From: an uncultured Clostridium sp. | GTDB lineage: Bacteria > Bacillota > Clostridia > TANB77 > CAG-508 | Direction of reading: 5' to 3' | NCBI GenBank assembly: GCA_900555075.1 | Contig: USJO01000024.1 | Location: forward strand, 1 to 16,978 | Length of the DNA stretch: 16,978 nt | Shown: positions 1-6,785 of the stretch, one piece after another | How positions within the stretch are numbered: the first letter of the stretch is position 1 | How the letters are laid out: the number at the start of each line of letters is the position of its first letter | The notes under the pieces: model-generated | Told to the model about the DNA's origin: nothing | Database searches by the model: none | What the model saw: the letters and a program-made list of their open reading frames with translations, nothing else | Program-made: the position numbers and the translations under genes

Positions 1-2
1 CA

Positions 3-122
3 AAAAAAGATTTAAAAGTAGATATATGCTCTAATTGCCATGCTTTTTGGACAGGAAACTTGAAAAGAGATACAACAGGTGGAAGAGCAGATAAATTTAA
101 AAAGAAATACGGAATTGTGTAA
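3..122 (+). CDS. rpmE: 50S ribosomal protein L31 (C-terminal part)
   Basis: This is the last 39 codons of a frame that runs in from the left edge. The peptide contains KVDICSNCHAFWTG, with the C-x-x-C zinc-binding pair, then GGRADKFKKKYGIV at the C terminus. These are the hallmarks of zinc-containing bacterial L31, a component of the large ribosomal subunit at the central protuberance. The frame ends in TAA directly before a strong hairpin terminator, so the gene ends its transcription unit here. The start and N-terminal half lie outside the window. Identification rests on motif recognition and is secure for the family. Confidence 0.9.
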   Translation, partial: KKDLKVDICSNCHAFWTGNLKRDTTGGRADKFKKKYGIV

Positions 123-125
123 AAT

Positions 126-154
126 AAAAACTTCACATATAAGTGAAGTTTTTT
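126..154 (+). terminator. Rho-independent terminator after rpmE
   Basis: A CTTCAC/GTGAAG stem (131-136 with 143-148) is flanked by an A-run and a T-run that extend the pairing to about 11 bp, with a 6-nt loop. It starts four bases after the rpmE stop codon. Confidence 0.88.
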
Positions 155-246
155 ATTGTACAGAGAATCAACCAGCATCAAACTAAACCTTAAAAACCGG
201 AATTTTATAAATTCAATATATTGTTTAAAAAACAAGTAAGGGGTTA

Positions 247-279
247 TAAAATTAGAAAAATGTCGTAAAATTAGAAAAA
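247..279. repeat. 14-bp direct repeat in the rpmE-spo0E gap
   Basis: TAAAATTAGAAAAA occurs at 247-260 and again at 266-279, a 19-bp period with TGTCG between the copies. It lies in the AT-rich gap 155-554, which otherwise shows only a candidate promoter. The role is unknown; a binding site or simple slippage are both possible. Confidence 0.5.
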
Positions 280-386
280 CTGGCATAATGCAAAACAAAA
301 AAACAAAAAATGAAAAGAAATATTGAAAAACAGAGAAAAAACACATACGAAAGTTAGTAAAAAACGCATTTTTTAATGTTTTAATA

Positions 387-415
387 TTGACGTTTCTGTA
401 AAAATATGGTATTTT
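387..415 (+). promoter_or_regulatory. Candidate sigma-A promoter for the spo0E-like gene
   Basis: TTGACG (387-392) and TATTTT (410-415) are separated by 17 bp. The implied start is about 130 nt upstream of the small Spo0E-like gene, leaving a long AT-rich leader. The match is moderate and found by eye in AT-rich sequence. Confidence 0.4.
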
Positions 416-554
416 ATTATATAGAAAAAACACAGCTTTTGTATACAAATAGAAAAATGATAACAAAAAACTCAGAATATAAAAAACACAGAAGAAAAAT
501 TACATATTAACTAAACAGAAGATGAAAAATAGAAAAAAGGAGAGTGTATATAAA

Positions 555-698
555 ATGATTAACAAACAAATCCTTAAACTGAGAGAAGAATTAAATGATA
601 GTATAATAAATGGAGAAGATTACGAAGTAATATATAAATTAAGTGTTGAACTAGATGAACTAATAACAAAGTATTATAAGGAAGAAATAAATAAATAG
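555..698 (+). CDS. Spo0E-like sporulation regulator (47 aa)
   Basis: A 47-residue protein beginning MINKQILKLREELND. It has the form of Spo0E-family aspartyl-phosphate phosphatases: a first helix with LREELN, a short turn (NGEDYE), and a second helix with SVELDELI, corresponding to the family signature S-Q-E-L-D. Known members dephosphorylate Spo0A~P and so restrain entry into sporulation; the Asp in the LD of the motif is the key residue and is present. The glutamine of SQELD is valine here. AAGGAG (537-542) lies 12 nt before the ATG. The gene stands alone between its own promoter candidate and terminator. Family assignment is from motif and length; the in vivo target is inferred. Confidence 0.72.
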   Translation: MINKQILKLREELNDSIINGEDYEVIYKLSVELDELITKYYKEEINK

Positions 699-724
699 GA
701 CCTATTAATAGGTTCTATTTATTT
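689..724. terminator. Terminator overlapping the spo0E-like stop codon
   Basis: A near-perfect 16-bp stem (689-704 with 709-724) has a TTAA loop and one G-T wobble, and contains the stop codon TAG. A T-rich tail follows on the plus strand, and A-rich sequence precedes it, so it may work in both directions. Confidence 0.75.
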
Positions 725-752
725 ATTTTAACATATATAATTAATTAAAAAA

Positions 753-785
753 TATACAAATTTTCTCAAAAAACTATACAAATTT
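753..785. repeat. Direct repeat TATACAAATTT at the murE promoter
   Basis: The 11-mer TATACAAATTT occurs at 753-763 and 775-785, exactly 22 bp apart (two helical turns). The second copy supplies the candidate -35 of the murE promoter. The spacing suggests a regulator bound on one face of the helix, but no regulator is identified. Confidence 0.45.
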
Positions 786-803
786 GAAAAAAAATATTAT
801 AAT
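775..803 (+). promoter_or_regulatory. Candidate promoter of the murE-murG operon
   Basis: A perfect -10, TATAAT (798-803), is preceded at 17 bp by TATACA (775-780), a 4/6 match to the -35 consensus. The start would fall near 810, leaving a leader of about 90 nt before murE. No other good promoter is visible between here and murG. Confidence 0.55.
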
Positions 804-900
804 AGATAATGGTAAAATAAAATGATTATGTATAAAAGTGCATAAAGAACAATAAAAGAAAATGCAAAATTACTTTATGGATTTAGAGGAGGAGTAAAGT

Positions 901-2362
901 ATGGATTTAAAATCTGTTATTACAGGAATAGAAGGACTAAAAGCAAAAGGAGATTTAGATATAGAAATTAAATCAATAGAAAGTGATTCAAGGAAAATAA
1001 GCAAGGATGGAATGTTTGTTGCAATAAAGGGATTTGAAACAGATGGACATAAATACATTAAACAAGCAGTAGAAAATGGTGCAACAGCAATAATGATTCA
1101 AGAAGGAACAAAAATAAATAAAGAAGATATAACCGATGATACAACAATTATCATGGCACCAGACACAAGAATTGCAGCTGCAAAAATGGCTTGTAATTTT
1201 TATAAAAATCCTTCAAAGGAACTAAAATTAATAGGAATAACAGGAACTAAAGGAAAAACAACCACCTCCTTTATGATAAAAGCCATTCTAGAAGCACAAG
1301 GTAAAAAAGTTGGTTTAATAGGTACTATTGCCAATTACATAGGTGGAAAAAATTTAGGAGAGAGCTCACGTACAACACCAGATAGTTTAGAACTTCAAAA
1401 ACTATTCAAACAAATGGTAGAAGAAAAAGTAGAATGCGCAGTTATGGAGGTATCATCACAAGCTTTAAAACTACATAGAGTAGATGGTTGTGACTTTGAT
1501 ATAGGTGTATTTACCAACTTTTCAGAAGACCATATAAGTGAAAAAGAACATCCAGATATGGAGGATTACTTCAATTCAAAACTAAAATTAATGGAAATGA
1601 GTAAAACAAGCTATATAAATGCAGATGATTATAGAGTATCAAAGATAAAAAAACTCTTACCAGAAAAAGACATAAAATCATACGGAATAGATAATGAAGC
1701 AGATTTAATTGCAAAGGATATAACAATAACCAATTCAAGTGTAGACTTTAAAGTAAAGATAAATGGCAAAAATGAAAGGGTAAAAACAGGGATACCAGGT
1801 AGATTTAGTGTGTATAATTCATTAGCAGCAATAAGTGTTGCAACAAAACTTGGTGCAAATGTAGAAAAAATAAAAGAGGCACTATTAAGTGTAAGAGTTC
1901 CAGGTAGAAGTGAATTAGTAGACAATAAAAAAGGACTAACAATAATGATTGATTATGCACATTCTCCAAAGAGCCTGCAAAGCATATTAAGTGCAGTAAA
2001 AAGCTATACAAGAGGAAAAGTTATTTCTGTATTTGGCTGTGGAGGAGATAGAGATAAGACTAAAAGACCAATTATGGGACAAATTTCAACAAGTATTGCA
2101 GATTTTACAATAATAACTTCAGATAATCCAAGAACAGAAAAACCAGAAGAAATAGTAAAAGAAATAGAAGAACGGAGCAAAAATGTCAAAAGGCAGATAT
2201 ATAACAATTATAAATAGAACAGAAGCAATAAAATATGCAATAAATATGGCAAATAAAAATGATATAATAGTATTAGCTGGAAAAGGACATGAGACGTATC
2301 AGGAAATAAATGGTGTAAAACATCATTATGACGAAAGAGAAATTATAAAGGAGGTAATATAA
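901..2362 (+). CDS. murE: UDP-MurNAc-tripeptide ligase MurE, with +1 frameshift at CGG
   Basis: MurE adds the third stem-peptide residue to UDP-MurNAc-L-Ala-D-Glu in the cytoplasm. The ATP P-loop TGTKGKTTT is at about residues 114-122, EVSSQAL follows mid-protein, and DNPR at 408-411 indicates meso-diaminopimelate as the amino acid. The zero frame stops at 2217 after 438 codons. Family sequence resumes in the +1 frame at GGA 2174 (GAKMSKGRYITIINRTEAIKY) and includes AGKGHETYQ, whose Gly and Glu bind DAP in known MurE. Skipping C2173 of the in-frame CGG (2173-2175) gives a 486-residue protein of normal length ending at TAA 2360-2362. Without the shift the DAP-binding end is lost. An excellent SD (GGAGGAG) precedes the ATG. 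It is the first gene of the wall operon, and its stop lies 1 nt from mraY. Confidence 0.92.
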
Positions 2363-2363
2363 T

Positions 2364-3344
2364 TTGTATTTCCAAACAAGAATACTGTTTGTATCATTTG
2401 TGGCGACAGTAATTCTAGCAATATTTATAATACCAATATTAAGAAAATTTAAAATAGGTCAAATAGAAAGAAAAGATGGCCCAGAAAGCCATTTTGGAAA
2501 AAAAGGGACTCCAACAATGGGAGGAATAATTATAGCATTAGGAATAATTATTGGAACAATAGGAGGATATATATATTATTCTACAACAGACCCAATTGTA
2601 GGAGAGAAACTATTCCCTTTACTACTTATATCAATAGGATTTGGAGCAATAGGATTTATTGATGATTATAAAAAACTAGTATTAAAAAATACTAAAGGAT
2701 TAAAACCATCAAGTAAAATGTTAGGACTACTTATAATATCAGTTTTATTTACACTATATCTATTAAAAGGAGCAAACCTAGGAACTGCTACAATTATACC
2801 ATTTACAAAGCAAGTAATAATATTGCCAGTTCTAGTTTATATACCTTTTGCAATTTTTGTTATGCTTGCTACAACAAATGCAGTAAATTTAACAGATGGA
2901 ATAGATGGACTAAGCACAAGCGTATCTGCAATTATTACTACATGTTTAACAGTAATTGCGATTATATTAGATGTAAAAGAGATAGTAGTATTTGGAAGTA
3001 TAATAGTTGGAGCATGCTTAGGATTTTTAATTTTTAATTTAAATACAGCACAAGTATTTATGGGAGATACAGGTTCTTTACTACTAGGAGGAGTAATATC
3101 TGCAATGGCACTTTATTTACAAATGCCTTTGATACTTTTAATAATTGCAGCTATCCCTGTTCTAGAAACAATATCGGTTGTGCTTCAAGTAGTATATTTC
3201 AAGAAAACAGGAGGAAAAAGGCTATTCAAGATGGCGCCTTTACACCATCATTTTGAATTATCAGGGTGGAAGGAAAATAAAGTGGTATCAATATTTTGTA
3301 TTTTTACATTAATGCTTTGCATTATAGGCCTTTGTTCTATATAA
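2364..3344 (+). CDS. mraY: Phospho-MurNAc-pentapeptide transferase MraY
   Basis: MraY is an integral membrane enzyme that transfers phospho-MurNAc-pentapeptide from UDP to undecaprenyl phosphate, making lipid I. The 326-residue protein is of usual length with about ten hydrophobic segments. Signature motifs appear in order: GTPTMGG, DDYKK, the NAVNLTDGIDGL metal/active-site motif, MGDTGSLLLGG, and HHHFELSGWKE near the C terminus. The start is TTG at 2364, chosen because AAAGGAGGT (2347-2355) lies 8 nt upstream and no alternative start is better placed. It follows murE by 1 nt, so the two are probably translationally coupled. No in-frame CGG occurs; the frame is intact. Confidence 0.95.
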   Translation: MYFQTRILFVSFVATVILAIFIIPILRKFKIGQIERKDGPESHFGKKGTPTMGGIIIALGIIIGTIGGYIYYSTTDPIVGEKLFPLLLISIGFGAIGFIDDYKKLVLKNTKGLKPSSKMLGLLIISVLFTLYLLKGANLGTATIIPFTKQVIILPVLVYIPFAIFVMLATTNAVNLTDGIDGLSTSVSAIITTCLTVIAIILDVKEIVVFGSIIVGACLGFLIFNLNTAQVFMGDTGSLLLGGVISAMALYLQMPLILLIIAAIPVLETISVVLQVVYFKKTGGKRLFKMAPLHHHFELSGWKENKVVSIFCIFTLMLCIIGLCSI

Positions 3345-3379
3345 ACAAAAGAAACATAGTATAAATAAGAGAGGTAAAT

Positions 3380-4529
3380 ATGAAAAATAAAACAAACAAG
3401 GATAAAACCAAACCATTTGATTTTATTTTATTTATGGTGGTATTAGTACTACTTGGAATGGGTATAACAATGGTACTTTCTGCAAGTTCACCGTTATCAC
3501 TATCAACTACATCAAGTAGTTACACATATGTTTACAAACAAGCTATAGCAGCAGTACTTGGAATAATACTTATGGTAATTATATCAAAAATAGATTATAA
3601 AATATTATCAAAGTTTTATAAAGTAATTTGGATATTTTCAATAATTGGGCTAGCAGCAGTTTTAATTCCTGGAATAGGTGTAGAGGTAAACGAAGCAAAA
3701 AGATGGATAAAGTTTCCAATCTTTGGTAGAATACAGCCATCAGAAATAACAAAACTAGGATTAATAATCTTTTTTGCAGAATACCTTACAATACATAGAA
3801 GTGAACTCAAAAAATTATGGAAAGGCTTTTTAAAACCATTAATATTTTTTGCATTACCTGCAGTTGCAATACTCTTAGGAGTACAATCACACTTAAGTGC
3901 ATCTATAGTAATAGTTTTAACAATATCTGTTATGATGATTGTAGCAGGATGTAAAATATCTCATTTTATTATATTTGGAAGCCTTGGAGCAGCAATAGGA
4001 GGTACAGGATTATTTGTACTTGCAAAATATTTTCATATAAGAGCAGATAGACTTCAAAGATTAGGAGCTTTTATAGATCCTTGGAAAGACCCACTAGATA
4101 CAGGGTGGCAAATAATACAAGGATTATATGCAATAGGCTCAGGAGGACTTTTTGGAGTAGGGCTAGGTAACAGTAGACAAAAATATTTATATATATCAGA
4201 GCCACATAATGATTATATATTTGCAGTTTTAGCAGAAGAACTAGGTTTTGTAGGTTGTGTATTAGTTATTTTGTTATTTGCAATATTTATTTGGAGAGGA
4301 ATAATAATATCAATGAAAGCACCAGATATGTTTGGAAGTTTACTAGCATGTGGCATTACAGCACTTATAGGTTTTCAAGCTATTATGAATATTGCAGTTG
4401 TAACATCATCAATACCAGTAACAGGAGTTGCTCTTCCATTTTTTAGTTATGGAGGAACCTCGCTCATAATACTACTTGCAGCAGTCCGGTGTACTACTTA
4501 ATATATCAAGACAAAGCAGTAAAATTTAG
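3380..4529 (+). CDS. FtsW/SpoVE peptidoglycan polymerase, with +1 frameshift at CGG
   Basis: A SEDS-family multi-pass membrane protein that polymerises lipid II during division, or during cortex synthesis if it is SpoVE. Its place just before murG matches B. subtilis spoVE; FtsW and SpoVE cannot be separated here. It shows the N-terminal LSASSPLS, then RWIKFPIFGRIQPSEI, a middle loop with GLYAIGSGGLFGVGLGNS, and the C-terminal PFFSYGGTSLIILLAA. The zero frame ends at 4501 directly after that motif. The family ending GVLLNISRQSSKI lies in the +1 frame from GGT 4488. Skipping C4487 of the in-frame CGG (4487-4489) gives 382 residues, ending at TAG 4527-4529. The restored glycine is strongly conserved in the family. 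The unshifted protein lacks only the last short segment, so it might retain some function. Confidence 0.9.
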
Positions 4530-4577
4530 ATGCAACTTTGTTTCTAATGAATAGTAAATAATTAATTGGAGGGAAAT

Positions 4578-5678
4578 ATGAAGGTAATTATTGCAGCAGC
4601 TGGTACAGGCGGACACATTAATCCAGGAATAGCAATAGCAAATGAAATAAAAAACCATTATCCTAGTGCTGATATTACATTTATTGGAACACCAAGAGGA
4701 CTAGAAAATGATTTAGTACCACGTGCAGGATACAAATTAAAAACAATAGAAGCCTACGGTATAAAAAGGCAAATTAGTTTAAGCAATCTTAAAAATGCAT
4801 ACAAAACTTTAAAAAGCTATAAACTTGCAAAAAAGATAGTAAAAGATATAAAACCTAATATAATAGTTGGAACAGGTGGATATATTTGTGGTCCAGTATT
4901 TTCAGGAGCCTTCAAGTATGGTATTCCAACAGTAATACATGAAAGTAATGCATTTCCAGGAATTGCAGTAAAATTGCTTTCAAAGAAAACTAATACCGTT
5001 TTAGTAGGCTTTGAAGATACAAAGAAAAGGCTACCAAAAGCAAAAAATGTAGTAGTTACAGGAACACCTACAAAGGTAAGAAAAATAAATTTAACTCAAA
5101 AGCAAAAAGGAGAAATAAAAAAGCAATTTAAAATAGAAAATGAATTTCCAATTGTAACGATATTTGGAGGAAGCCAAGGTGCAGAATCAATTAATAGATG
5201 TATAATTGAAATAATAAACAAAAAACTTAACAAAGAATATCAAATAATATGGGCAGTTGGACAAAAAAATTATGAAGAAGTTAGAAGCAGTATTAAAACA
5301 CCATATAATGTCTGCATAGTGCCATATATATATAATATGGAGGAGGTCTTAAATTTAGCAGATTTAGTAGTTAGCAGAAGCGGAGCAATGACAATAACAG
5401 AGGTTGCAAAATGTGGCAAGCCTGCAATATTTATACCATATCCGTTTGCAACTGAAAATCATCAAGAATATAATGCCAAAGTTTTAGCAAATGCAGGTTC
5501 AGCAAAAATTATACTAGATAAAGAATTAAATAGCAATAAACTAAATAATACAATAAACGAAATATTAGAGAATAAAGAAAAGCTAAAACAAATGGGAGAA
5601 AATGCAGAAAAGGTATCAATAAAAAATGTTGAAGACAGAATATACAACGAAATTGAGAAATTAATAAAAGGCACATAG
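4578..5678 (+). CDS. murG: UDP-GlcNAc:lipid I N-acetylglucosaminyltransferase MurG
   Basis: A peripheral membrane GT-B glycosyltransferase that adds GlcNAc to lipid I to give lipid II. The N-terminal loop GTGGHINPG (residues 9-17) and the C-terminal UDP-GlcNAc site (GGSQGAESINR; SRSGAMTITEVAKCGKPAIFIPYP; TENHQEYNA) are all present. The ATG at 4578 is preferred over an in-frame TTG at 4566 because GGAGGG (4568-4573) then sits 4 nt upstream, and the protein begins MKVIIAAAGTGG as is usual. The product is 366 residues. It is the last gene of the wall operon and is followed at once by a strong terminator. The frame is intact. Confidence 0.95.
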   Translation: MKVIIAAAGTGGHINPGIAIANEIKNHYPSADITFIGTPRGLENDLVPRAGYKLKTIEAYGIKRQISLSNLKNAYKTLKSYKLAKKIVKDIKPNIIVGTGGYICGPVFSGAFKYGIPTVIHESNAFPGIAVKLLSKKTNTVLVGFEDTKKRLPKAKNVVVTGTPTKVRKINLTQKQKGEIKKQFKIENEFPIVTIFGGSQGAESINRCIIEIINKKLNKEYQIIWAVGQKNYEEVRSSIKTPYNVCIVPYIYNMEEVLNLADLVVSRSGAMTITEVAKCGKPAIFIPYPFATENHQEYNAKVLANAGSAKIILDKELNSNKLNNTINEILENKEKLKQMGENAEKVSIKNVEDRIYNEIEKLIKGT

Positions 5679-5699
5679 AAAATTATCTATGTGCTTTTT
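5667..5699. terminator. Terminator after murG
   Basis: A perfect 9-bp stem GCACATAGA/TCTATGTGC (5671-5679 with 5686-5694) overlaps the murG stop and is followed by TTTTT. An A-run on the left allows it to end transcription from the convergent minus-strand ORF too. Confidence 0.88.
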
Positions 5700-5703
5700 G
5701 TGG

Positions 5704-5901
5704 TTATTTTTGTTTACGATTATTAAAGAGCTCAATCTCTTCTGGGAAGGAAAAGAACTTATGACCATGACCACTTGCAGTTGGAATTTCAAAAGAATAT
5801 CTTCCATCCTTACATCTAATGGTGAAATTTATACCATATAATGGTTTTAAAATTTTGTCAAGCTGCTCACAAACTTCCCGAAGAGTCTTACCTTTTTCCA
5901 T
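5704..5901 (-). CDS. Hypothetical small protein (65 aa) with an in-frame CGG
   Basis: A 65-residue reading frame beginning MEKGKTLREVCEQLDKIL, with KDGRYSFEIP and GHGHKFFSFPEEIEL further on. I do not recognise the family. A minus-strand promoter candidate stands upstream (TTGATT, 17 bp, TATAAT) and a G-rich SD-like run precedes the ATG, which favours a real gene. It is the only frame in the window where CGG (5880-5878) reads as an ordinary codon, here Arg8. A +1 shift there would end translation within about ten codons. It also uses CTT, CAG and GAG more than its neighbours, so it may be a recent arrival. Confidence 0.5.
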   Translation of the reverse strand: MEKGKTLREVCEQLDKILKPLYGINFTIRCKDGRYSFEIPTASGHGHKFFSFPEEIELFNNRKQK

Positions 5902-5937
5902 AATCAACCCCCACATATAATAATATAATGTAAATAT

Positions 5938-5966
5938 ATTATACTACCAAAACAAGAAAAAATCAA
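5938..5966 (-). promoter_or_regulatory. Candidate promoter for the 65-aa minus-strand ORF
   Basis: On the minus strand, TTGATT (5966-5961) and TATAAT (5943-5938) are separated by 17 bp, about 40 nt upstream of the ATG at 5901. Confidence 0.5.
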
Positions 5967-6002
5967 ACTCTACATAGGTCAGGCACAATTATTTATTTAG
6001 AA

Positions 6003-6010
6003 CATATAAT
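6003..6010 (+). promoter_or_regulatory. Possible sigma-E-type -10 element for sigK
   Basis: CATATAAT resembles the sigma-E -10 consensus (CATACAAT-like) and lies 29 nt before the sigK start. SigK genes are normally driven by sigma-E in the mother cell. I see no convincing -35 partner, so the call is weak. Confidence 0.22.
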
Positions 6011-6038
6011 TGTTATAGATAAATGGAGGTGCTTTTTT

Positions 6039-6392
6039 TTGTTCATTTTTTTAACAAGTTTTATAGAGTTCTGTAAAACTGCATTTTTTATCTTAGGGTA
6101 CATATCAAATAATAGTTTATTTCCAGAACCATTATCACAAGAGGAGGAAAAAAAATATCTTGAAAAGTATATGCAGGGTGATGAGGAAGCAAGAAATATA
6201 TTAATAGAAAGAAACTTAAGGTTAGTAGCACATATATGCAAAAAATATAATATACCAAATTTAGAAATGGAGGATTTAATTTCAATAGGAACTATTGGGC
6301 TAATAAAAGGCATAAATACATTTAATACGGATAAAAATGTAAGACTTGCTACATATGCTTCAAGGTGTATAGAAAAATCTATACTAACATAG
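6039..6392 (+). CDS. sigK: Pro-sigma-K, N-terminal half (interrupted sigK)
   Basis: This is the 5' half of the late mother-cell sigma factor, equivalent to spoIVCB of B. subtilis. TTG at 6039 follows GGAGGT (6025-6030) by 8 nt. The first 20 or so residues (MFIFLTSFIEFCKTAFFILG) are hydrophobic, like the membrane-bound pro-sequence removed by SpoIVFB. Next come PLSQEEEKKYLEKY, RNLRLVAHICKKY and the region-2 helix DLISIGTIGLIKG. The family sequence runs to SRCIE and then stops after seven foreign codons (KSILT and stop). The break is at the site used by known skin elements. The first 338 nt, joined to 13627 onward, give an unbroken 230-residue sigma-K. Without element excision no functional sigma-K can be made. 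Confidence 0.93.
   Translation: MFIFLTSFIEFCKTAFFILGYISNNSLFPEPLSQEEEKKYLEKYMQGDEEARNILIERNLRLVAHICKKYNIPNLEMEDLISIGTIGLIKGINTFNTDKNVRLATYASRCIEKSILT
6367..6376 (+). other. Left attachment core of the sigK element
   Basis: GTATAGAAAA, identical to 13617-13626. Recombination at the core joins ATA GAA AA to T GAA ATA, encoding I-E-N-E-I, which is exactly the sigma-K consensus across the junction. The element half of the site continues with an arm, TGGCAACAAA, at 6393-6402. Confidence 0.88.
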
Positions 6393-6577
6393 TGGCAACA
6401 AAAGACAATATAAATAGCTTATTTAATAAATTAAGGGAAAATATAAATTGTAATATTAAATTGGAATTACCAAAACTAATAAATGTAGATTATAGTAATG
6501 TGAAAAAATGGTTAAATGGACAAGCAATAATGAGTAAAACAAGTTATAACAAAATTAAAAATATATATAAAATTTAA
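6377..6577 (+). CDS. HTH-like tail, in frame with the recombinase after excision
   Basis: An open frame of 66 codons starts at the very left edge of the element and ends at TAA 6575-6577. Its second half (VDYSNVKKWLNGQAIMS) resembles a short Cro/CI-type HTH. In the integrated state it has no Shine-Dalgarno and only GTG codons (6365 inside sigK, 6392) as starts. In the excised circle, recombinase codon AAA 13624-13626 is followed directly by ATC 6377, so the recombinase would read through into this frame with no stop. It could be a conditional C-terminal domain, a separate small DNA-binding protein such as a recombination directionality factor, or a relic. The joining frame is read directly; the function is inference. 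Confidence 0.4.
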   Translation: MYTNIVATKDNINSLFNKLRENINCNIKLELPKLINVDYSNVKKWLNGQAIMSKTSYNKIKNIYKI

Positions 6578-6615
6578 GTATATCGTTTTGATATACATTA
6601 TAAAAATTATAATAA

Positions 6616-6701
6616 CGCTAAAAGCCACGCTTTTAGGCTCTTGCATGGAGTATGTATATACGCCTGTTCCTGCAAAATTATCCTGTGGGATAATTTTGAC
6701 A
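6616..6701 (+). ncRNA. Candidate structured RNA (three hairpins)
   Basis: Three consecutive hairpins occur in an otherwise gene-free stretch of 200 bases (6578-6785). They are CTAAAAGC/GCTTTTAG (6618-6625 with 6629-6636), an imperfect GG-A-GTAT/ATAC-G-CC (about 6647-6664), and CAAAATTATCC/GGATAATTTTG (6673-6683 with 6688-6698) with a TGTG loop. The last is flanked by CTGT and ACAG, which could pair outside a bulge. TATAAT at 6608-6613 could be a -10 element. It may be a small RNA, or the leader of the aminopeptidase gene about 85 nt downstream. No known riboswitch motif was recognised and no U-run follows. Confidence 0.35.
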
Positions 6702-6785
6702 GAATAATTAAGTTTATGGTATTATTATATAAACATATTAAAAAACATTATGATTTTAAAGAGTATAAAGAAAAAGGTGGATACG

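Noticed and set aside
261..267. Spo0A box (TGTCGTA) upstream of the spo0E-like gene
   Set aside because: It differs from TGNCGAA at a core base and lies far from the candidate promoter.
2170..2176. Classical slippery-heptamer or prfB-like programmed frameshift
   Set aside because: The sites share no slippery P-site codon, stop codon or internal Shine-Dalgarno; only CGG is common.
5704..5901. HicA-type or other small toxin
   Set aside because: No partner gene and no recognisable toxin motif.
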